NCBI GenBank assembly: GCA_934343915.1
Contig: CAKRIL010000023.1
Location: 1-50,254, forward strand
Direction: 5' to 3'
Length of the DNA: 50,254 nucleotides
Origin: an uncultured Lachnospiraceae bacterium
GTDB lineage: Bacteria; Bacillota; Clostridia; Lachnospirales; Lachnospiraceae
The notes beneath the pieces are model-generated. The model was not told where the DNA came from. It worked only from the letters and a program-made list of their open reading frames with translations, and did not search any database. A program made the position numbers and the translations under genes. Shown here piece after piece: positions 1-9,001 of this stretch; position 1 is the first letter of the stretch, and every line of letters starts with the position of its first letter.

Positions 1-22
1 AATCAAAACCTCTGTTATTCAT
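1..22 (-). CDS. 5' end of a gene running off the left edge
   Basis: A minus-strand ATG at 22 is preceded by a GGAGGA ribosome site (28-33 on the plus strand) and opens a frame reading MNNRGFD before the window ends. Only seven codons are visible, so the product cannot be identified. It would be divergent from the HlyD-like gene at 129. Confidence 0.35.
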
Positions 23-128
23 GACAATCCTCCATTCCGCACTTATATATTTTGTTACAGAATTATGGTTTGAAAAAGTCAGAGGTTTTATACAGTAATA
101 TATTTACATTTATGGTTGGAGTTAGAAA

Positions 129-1547
129 ATGGCTGCACATTATAATAATAAAAAAAATAATAATGTCACAAAGCTTCATTATATGCCGAGATTTAATGTC
201 GGCATACTTCTTTTGATTGTTGTATTTGTGTACCTTATCATAAGTGTAGTGCTATATATGACTAAGGACAAGGTGCTTACTTATGAGGTGAGCGCGGGAC
301 AGCTTGTGTCGGACAACACCTTTTCAGGTGTAATTATAGTGGATGAAACAGTCGAGAATTCATCAGTCGCGGGCTATGTGAAGTATTTTTTGAATGACAA
401 TGAGCGCGCGGGTGTTCAGACGTTAATAGGTATTGTGGATGAGACCGGAACGGTTGCTTCAAGCCTTACGGCAGACCTGGCGGATGGAGTTATAGACAGC
501 AGCACAATTAACACCATAGGTCACAAGCTTGTCAATTTTTCCAAGTCATTTAATGCACATTCATATTACGAGACATACAATGTCCTCGACAATATTGAGG
601 CGATTGTCAATGGCTATAATGCAGAATATATGGTCGATAATCTTGCAGACCTCATCGGGGAGGGCAATAATTTTGTACATATCATCAAGCCGGCTGAGTC
701 AACAATGGTCTCGTATTATGTAGATTCTCTTTACGGAATAACAGCTGACATGGTAACGGCTTCATCATTCGATACGGAGAATTATTCCATCACCAATCTG
801 CGAAACAGAGAGCTTGTGGGCGTGGGTGATGCACTGTACAGAAGAATCAATTCAGATAACTGGAAAATAGTATTTCCGCTCACCGAGAACCAGGTGAGCC
901 AGTATGCCAATGTCACGTCCGTCAAGATAAGCTTTCTGTCACAGGATATAACCACGACAGCGGGTTTTTCCGTTATATATAATGCGGATGGAAGCTACGG
1001 AATGATTTCAATGAGCAAGTATCTTGTCAATTTCCTCGATACAAGGTTTGTTGACTTTGAAATATCACAGAATACCGCATCAGGACTTAAGATTCCGATA
1101 AGTGCGGTGTGCGAGAAGGAATTCTACACCATCCCGAAGGAGTACGGATACATAGGTGGAGATGACGCAAAGACAGGCTTCATTCTGTTGACGTATGATA
1201 CGCAGGGAAATCAGACACGTAAGTTCGTTGAGGCAACATACTATGCCGATATGAATGACTATTATTATGTAAATAAGGATATATTCAATGTCGGTGACTG
1301 CATTGTCAAGCCGCCGTCGGAGAATGAGATAACCTACAATGATGACAAGTATATAATAGGAACCGTAGCGACACTTAAGGGCGCGTACTGCGTCAATAAG
1401 GGCTACTGTCAGTTCAGGCAGGTATCAATCATTGACAGAAATGATGAGTATTATATAATTGAGCGTGGAACAACCTATGGCTTGTCAATATACGACTATA
1501 TAATTCTTAATGCCGATATGGTTACTGAGAATCAGATTATGTATTAA
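129..1547 (+). CDS. HlyD-like single-pass membrane protein
   Basis: The 472-residue protein has a short Asn/Lys-rich cytoplasmic start, one membrane segment at about residues 24-43 and a long extracytoplasmic part. After the membrane segment the sequence (VLTYEVSAGQLVSDNTFSG) resembles the start of the barrel-sandwich domain of HlyD-type adaptors. A protein of this type commonly precedes yggS-sepF in clostridia (family knowledge), and here yggS follows within a few bases, so the genes are probably cotranscribed. No transporter partner is adjacent, so a role in efflux is not shown; a cell-envelope or division role fits the neighbours equally well. The family assignment is moderate. Confidence 0.6.
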   Translation: MAAHYNNKKNNNVTKLHYMPRFNVGILLLIVVFVYLIISVVLYMTKDKVLTYEVSAGQLVSDNTFSGVIIVDETVENSSVAGYVKYFLNDNERAGVQTLIGIVDETGTVASSLTADLADGVIDSSTINTIGHKLVNFSKSFNAHSYYETYNVLDNIEAIVNGYNAEYMVDNLADLIGEGNNFVHIIKPAESTMVSYYVDSLYGITADMVTASSFDTENYSITNLRNRELVGVGDALYRRINSDNWKIVFPLTENQVSQYANVTSVKISFLSQDITTTAGFSVIYNADGSYGMISMSKYLVNFLDTRFVDFEISQNTASGLKIPISAVCEKEFYTIPKEYGYIGGDDAKTGFILLTYDTQGNQTRKFVEATYYADMNDYYYVNKDIFNVGDCIVKPPSENEITYNDDKYIIGTVATLKGAYCVNKGYCQFRQVSIIDRNDEYYIIERGTTYGLSIYDYIILNADMVTENQIMY

Positions 1548-1570
1548 ATATGGAAGGAGCTTCGGCCGGT

Positions 1571-2299
1571 ATGGATAATGTTGAAGCAAGAATTGACGAG
1601 GATATAAAGAACAATCTTCTCACTGTACATGGAAATATTGATGCAGCTTGTAAAAAAGCGGGCAGGAATAAGGAAGAGGTTCAGCTTATTGCCGTGAGCA
1701 AGACTAAGCCGTTCGAGGAGCTTGTGGCGGCGTATGAGGCCGGAGAACGGGTATTTGGCGAGAACAAGGTGCAGGAGATATGTGCAAAATATGAGCGAAT
1801 CGGTGAGATGCCGGGTGCGGTATTTCACATGATAGGACATCTTCAGACCAACAAGGTGCGTCAGGTGATAGATAAGGTTGCCATGATTCATTCCGTCGAT
1901 TCGCTGCATCTTGCAGAGGTGATAGATAAGGAAGCGGCAAGAATCGGAAAAAGTATGGACATTCTCATAGAAGTCAATGTCGCAGGTGAGGAGAGCAAGT
2001 TCGGTACAGCCTGTGAGGAGGCTGTGAAGCTTGTGAGGGAGTGCGCGAAGCTCGACAACATTCATGTATGCGGTCTCATGACAATTGCACCATTTGTTGA
2101 AGATTCCGAGCAAAATCGACATATTTTTAAAAAATTAAAGCAATTATGTGTTGACTTGAAAGCAAAAAACATTGATAATACAGATATGGATGTCCTCTCG
2201 ATGGGAATGACGGGGGACTATCAGGTTGCTATTGAAGAGGGGGCGACCATGGTAAGGGTGGGAACCGGAATATTCGGAGCCCGCAACTATAATGTTTAA
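1571..2299 (+). CDS. yggS: Pyridoxal phosphate homeostasis protein, YggS/PLPBP family
   Basis: A single-domain PLP-binding TIM barrel of about 242 residues, the usual length. The PLP lysine lies in the motif AVSKTKP, followed by the family segments FGENKVQE, MIGHLQTNK, VNVAGEESKFG and LSMGMTGDYQVAIEEGATMVRVG. The protein buffers pyridoxal phosphate in the cytoplasm and has no known catalytic activity. The ATG at 1571 is preferred because GGAAGGAG (1552-1559) is placed to serve it; an upstream in-frame ATG at 1550 overlaps that ribosome site. The end overlaps the longest possible sepF frame, consistent with an operon. Confidence 0.93.
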   Translation: MDNVEARIDEDIKNNLLTVHGNIDAACKKAGRNKEEVQLIAVSKTKPFEELVAAYEAGERVFGENKVQEICAKYERIGEMPGAVFHMIGHLQTNKVRQVIDKVAMIHSVDSLHLAEVIDKEAARIGKSMDILIEVNVAGEESKFGTACEEAVKLVRECAKLDNIHVCGLMTIAPFVEDSEQNRHIFKKLKQLCVDLKAKNIDNTDMDVLSMGMTGDYQVAIEEGATMVRVGTGIFGARNYNV

Positions 2300-2315
2300 C
2301 AGGAGCGATTTTACA

Positions 2316-2909
2316 GTGGCTAATATTTTTAAAAATTTATTAAACGGACTTAACCTTGGCGACGATGATTTTGACGATGAGGATGATGGATATAACTGGG
2401 AAGAGCCTGCTAAGAAGAGCAGTACACGTTCTAAGCGTGTGACTGAGGATGACGAGGATGATGAGGAAGAGCTTCCTAAGAGAAAGCCGTTTGGTAAGAA
2501 GGAAGAGAGCTTCGATGATGAAGGTGATTATGAACAGAAGCCGGTTAAGCAGCCTAAGAAGAACTATGGCAAGGTAGTGCATATGAAGTCAATTCAGGGA
2601 GGTGCAGGCAGAATGGAGCTTCGTGTAATCAGACCTAAGATGTATGATGATTCTAAGGAGATATGTGACACATTGGCAGGCGGTATGCCGGTTGTGCTCA
2701 ATCTTGAGGGACTCAACGGAGACTTAGCACAGAAGATTCTTGATTTTACTTCAGGTGCCGTATATGCGATGGACGGTAATCTTCAGAAGGTTACGAGCTA
2801 CATATTTGTAATTACACCAAGCAGTGTTGACATTTCAGGCAACTTCGATGAGATGCTTGACGGCAGTGTTGATTTATCGGGAAGTACCAAGTATGTATTC
2901 AGAGACTAA
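2316..2909 (+). CDS. sepF: Cell division protein SepF
   Basis: SepF bundles FtsZ filaments and anchors them to the membrane in Gram-positive bacteria. The N-terminus (MANIFKNLLNGLNL) is the expected membrane-binding amphipathic helix, followed by an unusually long acidic and lysine-rich linker (about residues 15-85), then the conserved SepF domain with LRVIRPKMYDDSKEICDTL and PVVLNLEGL. The GTG at 2316 is chosen because AGGAG (2301-2305) lies 10 nt upstream and because it begins with the membrane helix; an ATG at 2292 would overlap yggS. The linker is the only odd feature. Confidence 0.9.
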   Translation: MANIFKNLLNGLNLGDDDFDDEDDGYNWEEPAKKSSTRSKRVTEDDEDDEEELPKRKPFGKKEESFDDEGDYEQKPVKQPKKNYGKVVHMKSIQGGAGRMELRVIRPKMYDDSKEICDTLAGGMPVVLNLEGLNGDLAQKILDFTSGAVYAMDGNLQKVTSYIFVITPSSVDISGNFDEMLDGSVDLSGSTKYVFRD

Positions 2910-3678
2910 TCATGGCGGCTTAGGGAATAAGAATAAAGAAGAACAGATTTTAGCCGGAAGATTGTCCGATTTAGCAGATGCCTGCTACAAGCGGAATATT
3001 CCGGTTTTTTCGAGTTTTCTTAATCTCAATGAGCAGAATATTCTTCACAGTATAAGAAAAGATTTTTCATATATATATGTATGCACTGATGGCGGATATG
3101 AATATGCGGAAAGACGCATAGCGGTATTTCTTCCGTATGAAGGTTATGAGTATGAACTTCCGGTTGAGATAATAAAGGTTCAGGCAGATAAAAGATTCTC
3201 TGACAATCTGACCCACAGAGATTTTTTGGGTGCACTCATGAATCTGGGCATAGAGCGCTCATTGGTTGGGGATATTGTAATCTCGGACGGTGAGGCATAT
3301 GTGATATGTCTTGAGCGTATAGCCGATTTTATAGCGGATAATCTTACAAGAGTGCGCAATGATTATGTGACCTGCACAAGGCATTGCGGGCTGAATGAGA
3401 ACTTCACACCGACATACAAGGAGATTGTAGGGTCGGTAGCTTCATTGAGGCTTGATGCTGTTATAAGCCTTGCATTCAATGAATCGAGAAGCCACAGCGT
3501 GAGATATATTGAGGACGGGCTGGTGTTCGTCAATGGAAAGCTCATTACAACCAATGCCTACAATCTTAAGGAGGGCGAGATTATATCCGTAAGAGGCAGG
3601 GGGCGTTTTAAGTATATCTGCACGCGAAGTGAGACAAAGAAGGGCAGATATATGGTTGTTCTCAATCTGTATGTATAG
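2893..3678 (+). CDS. ylmH: S4-domain RNA-binding protein, YlmH family
   Basis: The 261-residue protein has the YlmH layout: an N-terminal domain of about 170 residues (GALMNLGIERSLVGDIVI is characteristic) and a C-terminal S4 RNA-binding domain (RLDAVISLAFNESRSHSV followed by GLVFVNGKL). YlmH of Bacillus is implicated in rescue of stalled ribosomes and sits in the division gene cluster, which matches its position after sepF. The start at 2893 overlaps the end of sepF by 17 nt. The ribosome site (GGGAAG) is weak, so the exact start is uncertain. Confidence 0.85.
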   Translation: MYSETNHGGLGNKNKEEQILAGRLSDLADACYKRNIPVFSSFLNLNEQNILHSIRKDFSYIYVCTDGGYEYAERRIAVFLPYEGYEYELPVEIIKVQADKRFSDNLTHRDFLGALMNLGIERSLVGDIVISDGEAYVICLERIADFIADNLTRVRNDYVTCTRHCGLNENFTPTYKEIVGSVASLRLDAVISLAFNESRSHSVRYIEDGLVFVNGKLITTNAYNLKEGEIISVRGRGRFKYICTRSETKKGRYMVVLNLYV

Positions 3679-3721
3679 CTCTATAAGGTACAGAACACTA
3701 TAATGAAATGAGGATGGGATT

Positions 3722-4807
3722 ATGAATCGAAGAGTGGATGTCAAAAAGAATGAAGTACATTGCTATGATATTGTTATCGAACGCGGCTTTGATGCCGTAA
3801 TTGACGAGTTCGACAGGCTTAATATCAGAGGAATTAAGCTGTGCATAGTAACGGATTCCAATGTGGGTCCTATATATGCGGATAAGCTTAAGAGCATTCT
3901 TGAAAAGACCGGCAACAGCGTGTATGTGTTCACAATACCTGCCGGTGAGGAAAATAAGAATCTTAATGTCGTTGAGACTGTATATACATATCTTATAGAG
4001 CAGCATTTTGAAAGACGTGATATGCTCGTTGCACTTGGCGGCGGCGTGGTTGGCGACCTTGCGGGCTTTACCGCAGCGACATATCTTCGAGGCATTGATT
4101 TTATTCAGGTTCCGACCTCTCTCCTTGCACAGGTTGATTCAAGCATAGGAGGCAAAACGGGGGTTGATTTTGCCAAGTACAAGAACATGGTCGGAGCATT
4201 TCATATGCCGAGACTTGTCTATATTAATATTGATACTTTATCGACGCTTTCCGCACGGCTTTTCAATTCGGGCTTCGGTGAGATAATCAAGCATGGTCTT
4301 ATAAAGGACAGAGATTATTTCGATTATCTTGACGTGAACTATGAGCACATCAAGGCATTGGAGCCTGAGTATATTATGGAGGTAGTATATAGAAGCTGCC
4401 TTATAAAGGCTGATGTTGTGAATCATGACCCGACCGAGAAGGGTGAGCGAGCACTCCTTAACTTCGGACACACGCTTGGACACGCCGTAGAGAAGCTTAT
4501 GAACTTCTCACTTTATCATGGCGAGTGCGTCGGTCTCGGAATGATATGTGCATCATATATTTCAAAGGAACGCGGCCTGATTAGTGAAGGCGATTACGAG
4601 CTTATCAGAAATATGCTCAAAAAATACGGATTTCCGACAAGGGTTGAAGGACTTGACATATTTTCCATCCTTGAGGTCTCAAAGTCGGATAAAAAGATGG
4701 AGAATGGCGTTGTAAAATTCATTCTTCTTAAAAAGCTCGGATGTGCGTTCATAGACAAGACCGTAACATACGACGAGATGACACAGGCATTGAAGGAAAT
4801 TCTTTAA
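3722..4807 (+). CDS. aroB: 3-dehydroquinate synthase
   Basis: The second enzyme of the shikimate pathway, which cyclises DAHP to 3-dehydroquinate using NAD and a divalent metal. The 361-residue length is normal. Visible motifs are the NAD-binding GGGVVGDLAGFTAATYLRG, the substrate segment PTSLLAQVDSSIGGKTGVD, and metal ligands in NFGHTLGHAVE and the following YHGECVGLG. AGGATGGG precedes the ATG. Its place between ylmH and lspA, rather than with other aro genes, is unusual compared with Bacillus. Confidence 0.96.
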   Translation: MNRRVDVKKNEVHCYDIVIERGFDAVIDEFDRLNIRGIKLCIVTDSNVGPIYADKLKSILEKTGNSVYVFTIPAGEENKNLNVVETVYTYLIEQHFERRDMLVALGGGVVGDLAGFTAATYLRGIDFIQVPTSLLAQVDSSIGGKTGVDFAKYKNMVGAFHMPRLVYINIDTLSTLSARLFNSGFGEIIKHGLIKDRDYFDYLDVNYEHIKALEPEYIMEVVYRSCLIKADVVNHDPTEKGERALLNFGHTLGHAVEKLMNFSLYHGECVGLGMICASYISKERGLISEGDYELIRNMLKKYGFPTRVEGLDIFSILEVSKSDKKMENGVVKFILLKKLGCAFIDKTVTYDEMTQALKEIL

Positions 4808-4826
4808 TGTGGAAATGAGGATTAAT

Positions 4827-5366
4827 ATGAATGAAGTAAAGCATAAATCTTTTTTGCAGATGCTGACTGCAATTCCGATAGTGGGAATTCTTATAGGAAT
4901 TGACCATATTACAAAGTATTGGGCGCATACAAGCTTAAGAGTGAACGGCCCGATAACCTTAATTAAGGGTGTATTTTCACTGACTTGGACGCAGAATGAC
5001 GGTGCAGCGTGGGGAATGCTCGGCGGGAATGTGATTCTTAATATTCTGCCTATAATCATTGCACTGCTTGTTGCCATTGCATATCAGAGAGTTCCGATGA
5101 CTAAGCGCATGCTTCCGCTTAATATCGCGGCACTTATGCTGTTCTCCGGAGCGATAGGCAATCGAATAGACAGAAGCGTGTACGGCTGCGTTCAGGACTT
5201 TTTGTATTTTGAGCTTATAGACTTTCCGATATTTAATGTTGCGGATTGTTATATTGTTATTTCATGTATTTTTACCGTATTTCTTTTTATATTCTATTAT
5301 AAGGATGAGAATGAGATGAGTGCCGTGTTCTCTTTTAAAAAAAAGAAATCGGATAAGAGCGAATAA
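4827..5366 (+). CDS. lspA: Lipoprotein signal peptidase (signal peptidase II)
   Basis: A membrane aspartyl protease that removes signal peptides from prolipoproteins. The 179-residue frame has four hydrophobic segments and the family boxes DHITKYWA, NDGAAWGM, GAIGNRIDR and FPIFNVADCYI; the Asp residues of the last two are the catalytic pair. A GAGG ribosome site (4817-4820) six bases before the ATG at 4827 favours this start over the in-frame GTG at 4809 and ATG at 4815. The C-terminus is extended by a lysine-rich tail. Gene order lspA-rluD is common in bacteria. Confidence 0.94.
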   Translation: MNEVKHKSFLQMLTAIPIVGILIGIDHITKYWAHTSLRVNGPITLIKGVFSLTWTQNDGAAWGMLGGNVILNILPIIIALLVAIAYQRVPMTKRMLPLNIAALMLFSGAIGNRIDRSVYGCVQDFLYFELIDFPIFNVADCYIVISCIFTVFLFIFYYKDENEMSAVFSFKKKKSDKSE

Positions 5367-5385
5367 AACAGAATGGAGACATGCT

Positions 5386-6339
5386 ATGGATGACTTTATT
5401 TTCGAGTATAATGAGCCGTTCTATGTTGATGTCGATGAAAAATGCAGTGGGGAGCGTGTTGACAAATATCTTGCCGACATGCTTTCTTCTTTTTCACGCA
5501 GTCAGCTTCAGAAGCTTATAAAGGATGAGAAGGTGCAGGTTGCATCGGCAGATTCCGATGTATATAAGCCGGTAAAGGCAAACTATAAGCTCTGTTCGGG
5601 TGAGAGCATATCACTTGTCATTCCGGAGCCGCAGGAGCTTCATGTTGAGCCTGAGAATATTCCGCTTGATATTTTATATGAGGATGATGACCTCATTGTT
5701 GTGAACAAGCCGAAGGGAATGGTGGTTCATCCGGCACCGGGACACTACACGGGAACACTTGTAAATGCCTTAATGTACCATTGCCGTGATAATCTGTCGG
5801 GAATCAATGGAATATTAAGACCCGGAATTGTACACCGCATCGACATGGACACGACAGGCGCGCTTGTTGTGTGTAAGAATGATTTTGCACATCAGTCTTT
5901 GTCGGAGCAGCTTAAGGTACATTCAATTACAAGACATTATGAGGCAATATGCCACGGAACCTTCAAGGAGCTTACAGGTACGGTGGATGCACCTCTTGGA
6001 AGGAATCCTTCCGACAGAAAAAAGATGGCGATTGTCAAGGACGGTAAGCGTGCCGTGACGCATTATGAGGTCTTACAGAGCTTTTCAAAGTTCTCATATA
6101 TAAGATGTACGCTCGAGACAGGAAGAACTCATCAGATTCGCGTACACATGGCGAGCATCGGGCATCCGCTTCTCGGGGATGAGCTGTACAGCCCGTACAA
6201 GTCCCCATATAAGCTGGAGGGACAGACACTTCATGCAAGGATACTTGGCTTTAACCATCCGCGTACGGGAGAGTACATGGAATTTGAGGCTCCACTGCCT
6301 TACTACTTTACTCAATTACTGTGTAAAATAAATTCTTAA
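5386..6339 (+). CDS. rluD: 23S rRNA pseudouridine synthase, RluD/RluA family
   Basis: The protein isomerises uridines in large-subunit rRNA. It has an N-terminal S4 domain (about residues 14-75, SGERVDKYLADMLSSFSRSQ) and a RluA-type catalytic domain. The catalytic aspartate lies in the motif HRIDMDTTGALVV, and RTHQIRVHMASIGHPLLGD is the second family signature. The ATG at 5386 has GGAG seven bases upstream; longer in-frame starts run into lspA. The specific uridines cannot be deduced, so the symbol is by family and position after lspA. Confidence 0.9.
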   Translation: MDDFIFEYNEPFYVDVDEKCSGERVDKYLADMLSSFSRSQLQKLIKDEKVQVASADSDVYKPVKANYKLCSGESISLVIPEPQELHVEPENIPLDILYEDDDLIVVNKPKGMVVHPAPGHYTGTLVNALMYHCRDNLSGINGILRPGIVHRIDMDTTGALVVCKNDFAHQSLSEQLKVHSITRHYEAICHGTFKELTGTVDAPLGRNPSDRKKMAIVKDGKRAVTHYEVLQSFSKFSYIRCTLETGRTHQIRVHMASIGHPLLGDELYSPYKSPYKLEGQTLHARILGFNHPRTGEYMEFEAPLPYYFTQLLCKINS

Positions 6340-6357
6340 AAATTTATAAATTTTCTA

Positions 6358-6386
6358 TTGAAATACTTAAATAAAAATGCTATTCT
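6358..6386 (+). promoter_or_regulatory. Predicted sigma-A type promoter
   Basis: TTGAAA (6358-6363) and TATTCT (6381-6386) are separated by exactly 17 bases in an AT-rich gap after rluD. It would drive the unrecognised gene at 6440 and cstA. Confidence 0.55.
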
Positions 6387-6439
6387 AACAATAATCATTT
6401 TCTTTTTAAATTATTACAAAAATGAAAAGGTTGAAAGCT

Positions 6440-7060
6440 ATGGTTGGTTCAGAAAAAAAATTCACTCTGACGCGAAGTGAGGCGCAGGATAAGCTGCTTA
6501 AGCTGTATAAGTCGTATTATAATATTCACAGATTTGACGGCGGTGAATCGGCAGTGCGTGAGGGCGGTTCGACGAAGGGCAGAGCGGATGATGAGGTTAA
6601 GCTTCATATAGAAGAAAGCGGAGTGCCTCTGATTGCCAGATGTGATTTCTTTGAGCATTCGCAAAAGTATGTTATTTCACAGAAGGCTGAGCTGTGGTCA
6701 GCTGACAGAGAGGAATTCTTATATCTGTTCAATGTATCTGAGCTTACCATGGAATTGTTTGAAAAGTGTAAGGATTATGTGTGTGAGGATGGCATGGAAC
6801 GTATTAACATCGGACCGGGACATATGTACACATACCTTACGGCAATCTTTCTGTGCGATTCATGTGATAAGGATGTTATCCGCGCAATAAGAAAGACACG
6901 CATTTACAAAAGTTTTCATTTTTCGCTGCATGGTTGGATGGATTATCACAACGCGGTGGCTGTCTTTGATAACTCTCTTATAGACAGTAATTTTTCCGGA
7001 AAATCTTCGGCGAAGTTTATGAAAAAAATATTTTATCACAAAAAGGAAAAGGAGAGTTAA
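6440..7060 (+). CDS. Unrecognised cytoplasmic protein upstream of cstA
   Basis: I do not recognise this 206-residue protein. It has no signal peptide or membrane segment. It contains a charged N-terminal helix rich in Lys and Arg, a Cys- and Asp-rich middle (FLCDSCDKDVIRAIRKTR) and ends in a lysine-rich tail. The ATG at 6440 has AAAAGG ten bases upstream; an in-frame ATG at 6422 lacks a ribosome site. It has its own predicted promoter and ends two bases before cstA, so the two are very probably cotranscribed; a link to the transporter is inference only. Confidence 0.75.
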   Translation: MVGSEKKFTLTRSEAQDKLLKLYKSYYNIHRFDGGESAVREGGSTKGRADDEVKLHIEESGVPLIARCDFFEHSQKYVISQKAELWSADREEFLYLFNVSELTMELFEKCKDYVCEDGMERINIGPGHMYTYLTAIFLCDSCDKDVIRAIRKTRIYKSFHFSLHGWMDYHNAVAVFDNSLIDSNFSGKSSAKFMKKIFYHKKEKES

Positions 7061-7062
7061 AA

Positions 7063-8802
7063 ATGAATTCATTATTACTTCTCTTAATTTGTATTGCAGT
7101 CCTTCTCTGTGGTTACATTTTCTACGGAAGATGGCTCTGCAAGCAGTGGGGTGTAGGCGAAGGCAACACTCCGACACCGGCGCATGAACTTGAAGACGGT
7201 GTAGATTATGTTCCTGCTAAGGCACCTGTTCTTATGGGACATCATTTTTCATCAATAGCAGGTGCAGGCCCTATTACAGGACCTATCGGGGCAGCTATTT
7301 TCGGCTGGGTTCCTGTTGTATTATGGGTTTTAGTCGGCGGTATTTTCTTTGGCGGCGTACATGATTTCGGTGCTCTTTTTGCATCACTCCGTCATAAGGG
7401 TCAGTCAATCGGTGAGATTATTTCAGCCAATATGGGTAGAAGAGCCAAGAGACTTTTCATTATCTTTGCATATCTTACCCTCATTCTCGTAGTTGCTGCG
7501 TTCGCATCAATCGTTGCAGGTACATTTGGTACAACGAATGCCGCAGGAGCTGCCGTGAGTGAAGCGGTTAAGGATACCAATGCCTCTGTTGCAATGGTTT
7601 CTCTTTTATTCATTGTAATTGCTATTATATTCGGTTTCCTTGTATACAGACGTAATGTTCCTATGGGTGTTGCCACAATTATCGGTGTGCTTGCCATTGT
7701 GGCTTGTATGGCAATCGGTATGAAGTTCCATCCTATTTACCTTTCATATAAGGCATGGATGATTATTGTAGGCTTCTACATCGCAATAGCCTCCGTAACA
7801 CCTGTATGGATTTTACTTCAGCCAAGAGATTATTTAAGTTCATTCCTTCTCTACGCAATGCTTGCAGTAGCACTTGTCGGAGTAGTGGTATCACATGCCG
7901 ACTTAGGCGGAGCTGACGGACTTAAGGCATTTGAGGGATTTGCAATTCCTACAGACAATGGAACACAATTTATGTTCCCTGTTCTTTTCACAACGGTTGC
8001 CTGTGGTGCAATTTCAGGTTTCCATTCACTTGTATCCTCAGGTACTACATCCAAGCAGCTTGACAAGGAGAAGGATGCCAAGCCTATCGCTTACGGCGGA
8101 ATGCTTCTTGAGTGTGTACTTGCAGTTGTAACTGTATGCGCAATCAACTTCGCATACAAGTACAATTCAGCTCATCCTGATGCAGCACTTGTAGGTGCAA
8201 CAGGTATCTTTGCCGGTGGTATTGCGAACATGTATGAAGGTCTCGGACCTAAGGCTGTAACAGTATTAAGAACATTATTGACACTTACATATTCAGCTTT
8301 CTGTCTTACATCACTTGATACGGCTACACGTCTTGCACGTTTCATGTTCCAGGAATTCTGGCTTGAGCCGGGACAGACTGCAAAGGATGTTAAGTCAGGC
8401 TTTAAGAAGGTTCTCGTTAATCCTTACTTTGCAACAATCCTCACAGTTGTACTCGGAGTAGCTCTCGGTATGACAGGCTACAGCAAGATTTGGGGACTTT
8501 TCGGAGCTGCCAACCAGCTTCTTGCAGGTATCGGTCTCTTAGCCGTAGCAGCTTGGCTTGCTAACTGCGGAAAGAACAATAAGATGTTCTTAATTCCTAT
8601 GGCATTCATGATTGTTGTTACAATCTCTTCATTATGCCTCACAATCAAGAATCAGATTGGCATCATTGCTAAGGGTGAAGCTGACTGGGGCCCATGGGCT
8701 CAGACAATCATAGGAGCACTTCTTGTAGTACTTGCAATTTTCCTTGTAATTGAAGGCTGGGATACATTGTTCGGCAAGAAGAAAAAGGCTGCGGCAAAGT
8801 AA
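7063..8802 (+). CDS. cstA: CstA-family carbon starvation transporter
   Basis: A 579-residue polytopic membrane protein of the CstA/BtsT family, which imports pyruvate or peptides in studied bacteria. Visible family segments include the early HHFSSIAGAGPITGPI, GVHDFGALFASLRHKGQSIG, and LTSLDTATRLARFMFQE. The shorter length fits the Gram-positive branch (E. coli CstA is about 700). The ATG has AAAGGAG just upstream. Substrate cannot be inferred; 'cstA' denotes family membership. A strong terminator follows at 8850. Confidence 0.9.
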   Translation: MNSLLLLLICIAVLLCGYIFYGRWLCKQWGVGEGNTPTPAHELEDGVDYVPAKAPVLMGHHFSSIAGAGPITGPIGAAIFGWVPVVLWVLVGGIFFGGVHDFGALFASLRHKGQSIGEIISANMGRRAKRLFIIFAYLTLILVVAAFASIVAGTFGTTNAAGAAVSEAVKDTNASVAMVSLLFIVIAIIFGFLVYRRNVPMGVATIIGVLAIVACMAIGMKFHPIYLSYKAWMIIVGFYIAIASVTPVWILLQPRDYLSSFLLYAMLAVALVGVVVSHADLGGADGLKAFEGFAIPTDNGTQFMFPVLFTTVACGAISGFHSLVSSGTTSKQLDKEKDAKPIAYGGMLLECVLAVVTVCAINFAYKYNSAHPDAALVGATGIFAGGIANMYEGLGPKAVTVLRTLLTLTYSAFCLTSLDTATRLARFMFQEFWLEPGQTAKDVKSGFKKVLVNPYFATILTVVLGVALGMTGYSKIWGLFGAANQLLAGIGLLAVAAWLANCGKNNKMFLIPMAFMIVVTISSLCLTIKNQIGIIAKGEADWGPWAQTIIGALLVVLAIFLVIEGWDTLFGKKKKAAAK

Positions 8803-8849
8803 TTACTGAGCGGATGTCATGCTATAATTAAGTTTTGTAAGATAAGATA

Positions 8850-8900
8850 CCCCGGGTATGAACTTTGTACGTTAATAAGTTCAAGCCCGGGTTTTATTTT
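8850..8900 (+). terminator. Rho-independent terminator after cstA
   Basis: A 15-bp stem (8851-8865 with 8877-8891, two mismatches, GC-rich CCCGGG base) is followed by a T-rich run. Confidence 0.85.
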
Positions 8901-8913
8901 GTACAAAAAAAGC

Positions 8914-8942
8914 TGGAAATTATCTGTAAATTGGTGTATAAT
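8914..8942 (+). promoter_or_regulatory. Predicted promoter of the cytidylate-kinase-like gene
   Basis: TGGAAA (8914-8919) and TATAAT (8937-8942) are separated by 17 bases, just after the cstA terminator and 59 bases before the next ATG. Confidence 0.65.
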
Positions 8943-9001
8943 AATCTCTATCAAATAGAGTTATCTGCAAATTCGTGGATACATTGAAGGGAGCGGTTCA
9001 T

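Noticed and set aside
6422..6440. Upstream ATG at 6422 as the start of the gene before cstA
   Set aside because: No ribosome site precedes it, whereas AAAAGG is well placed for the ATG at 6440.
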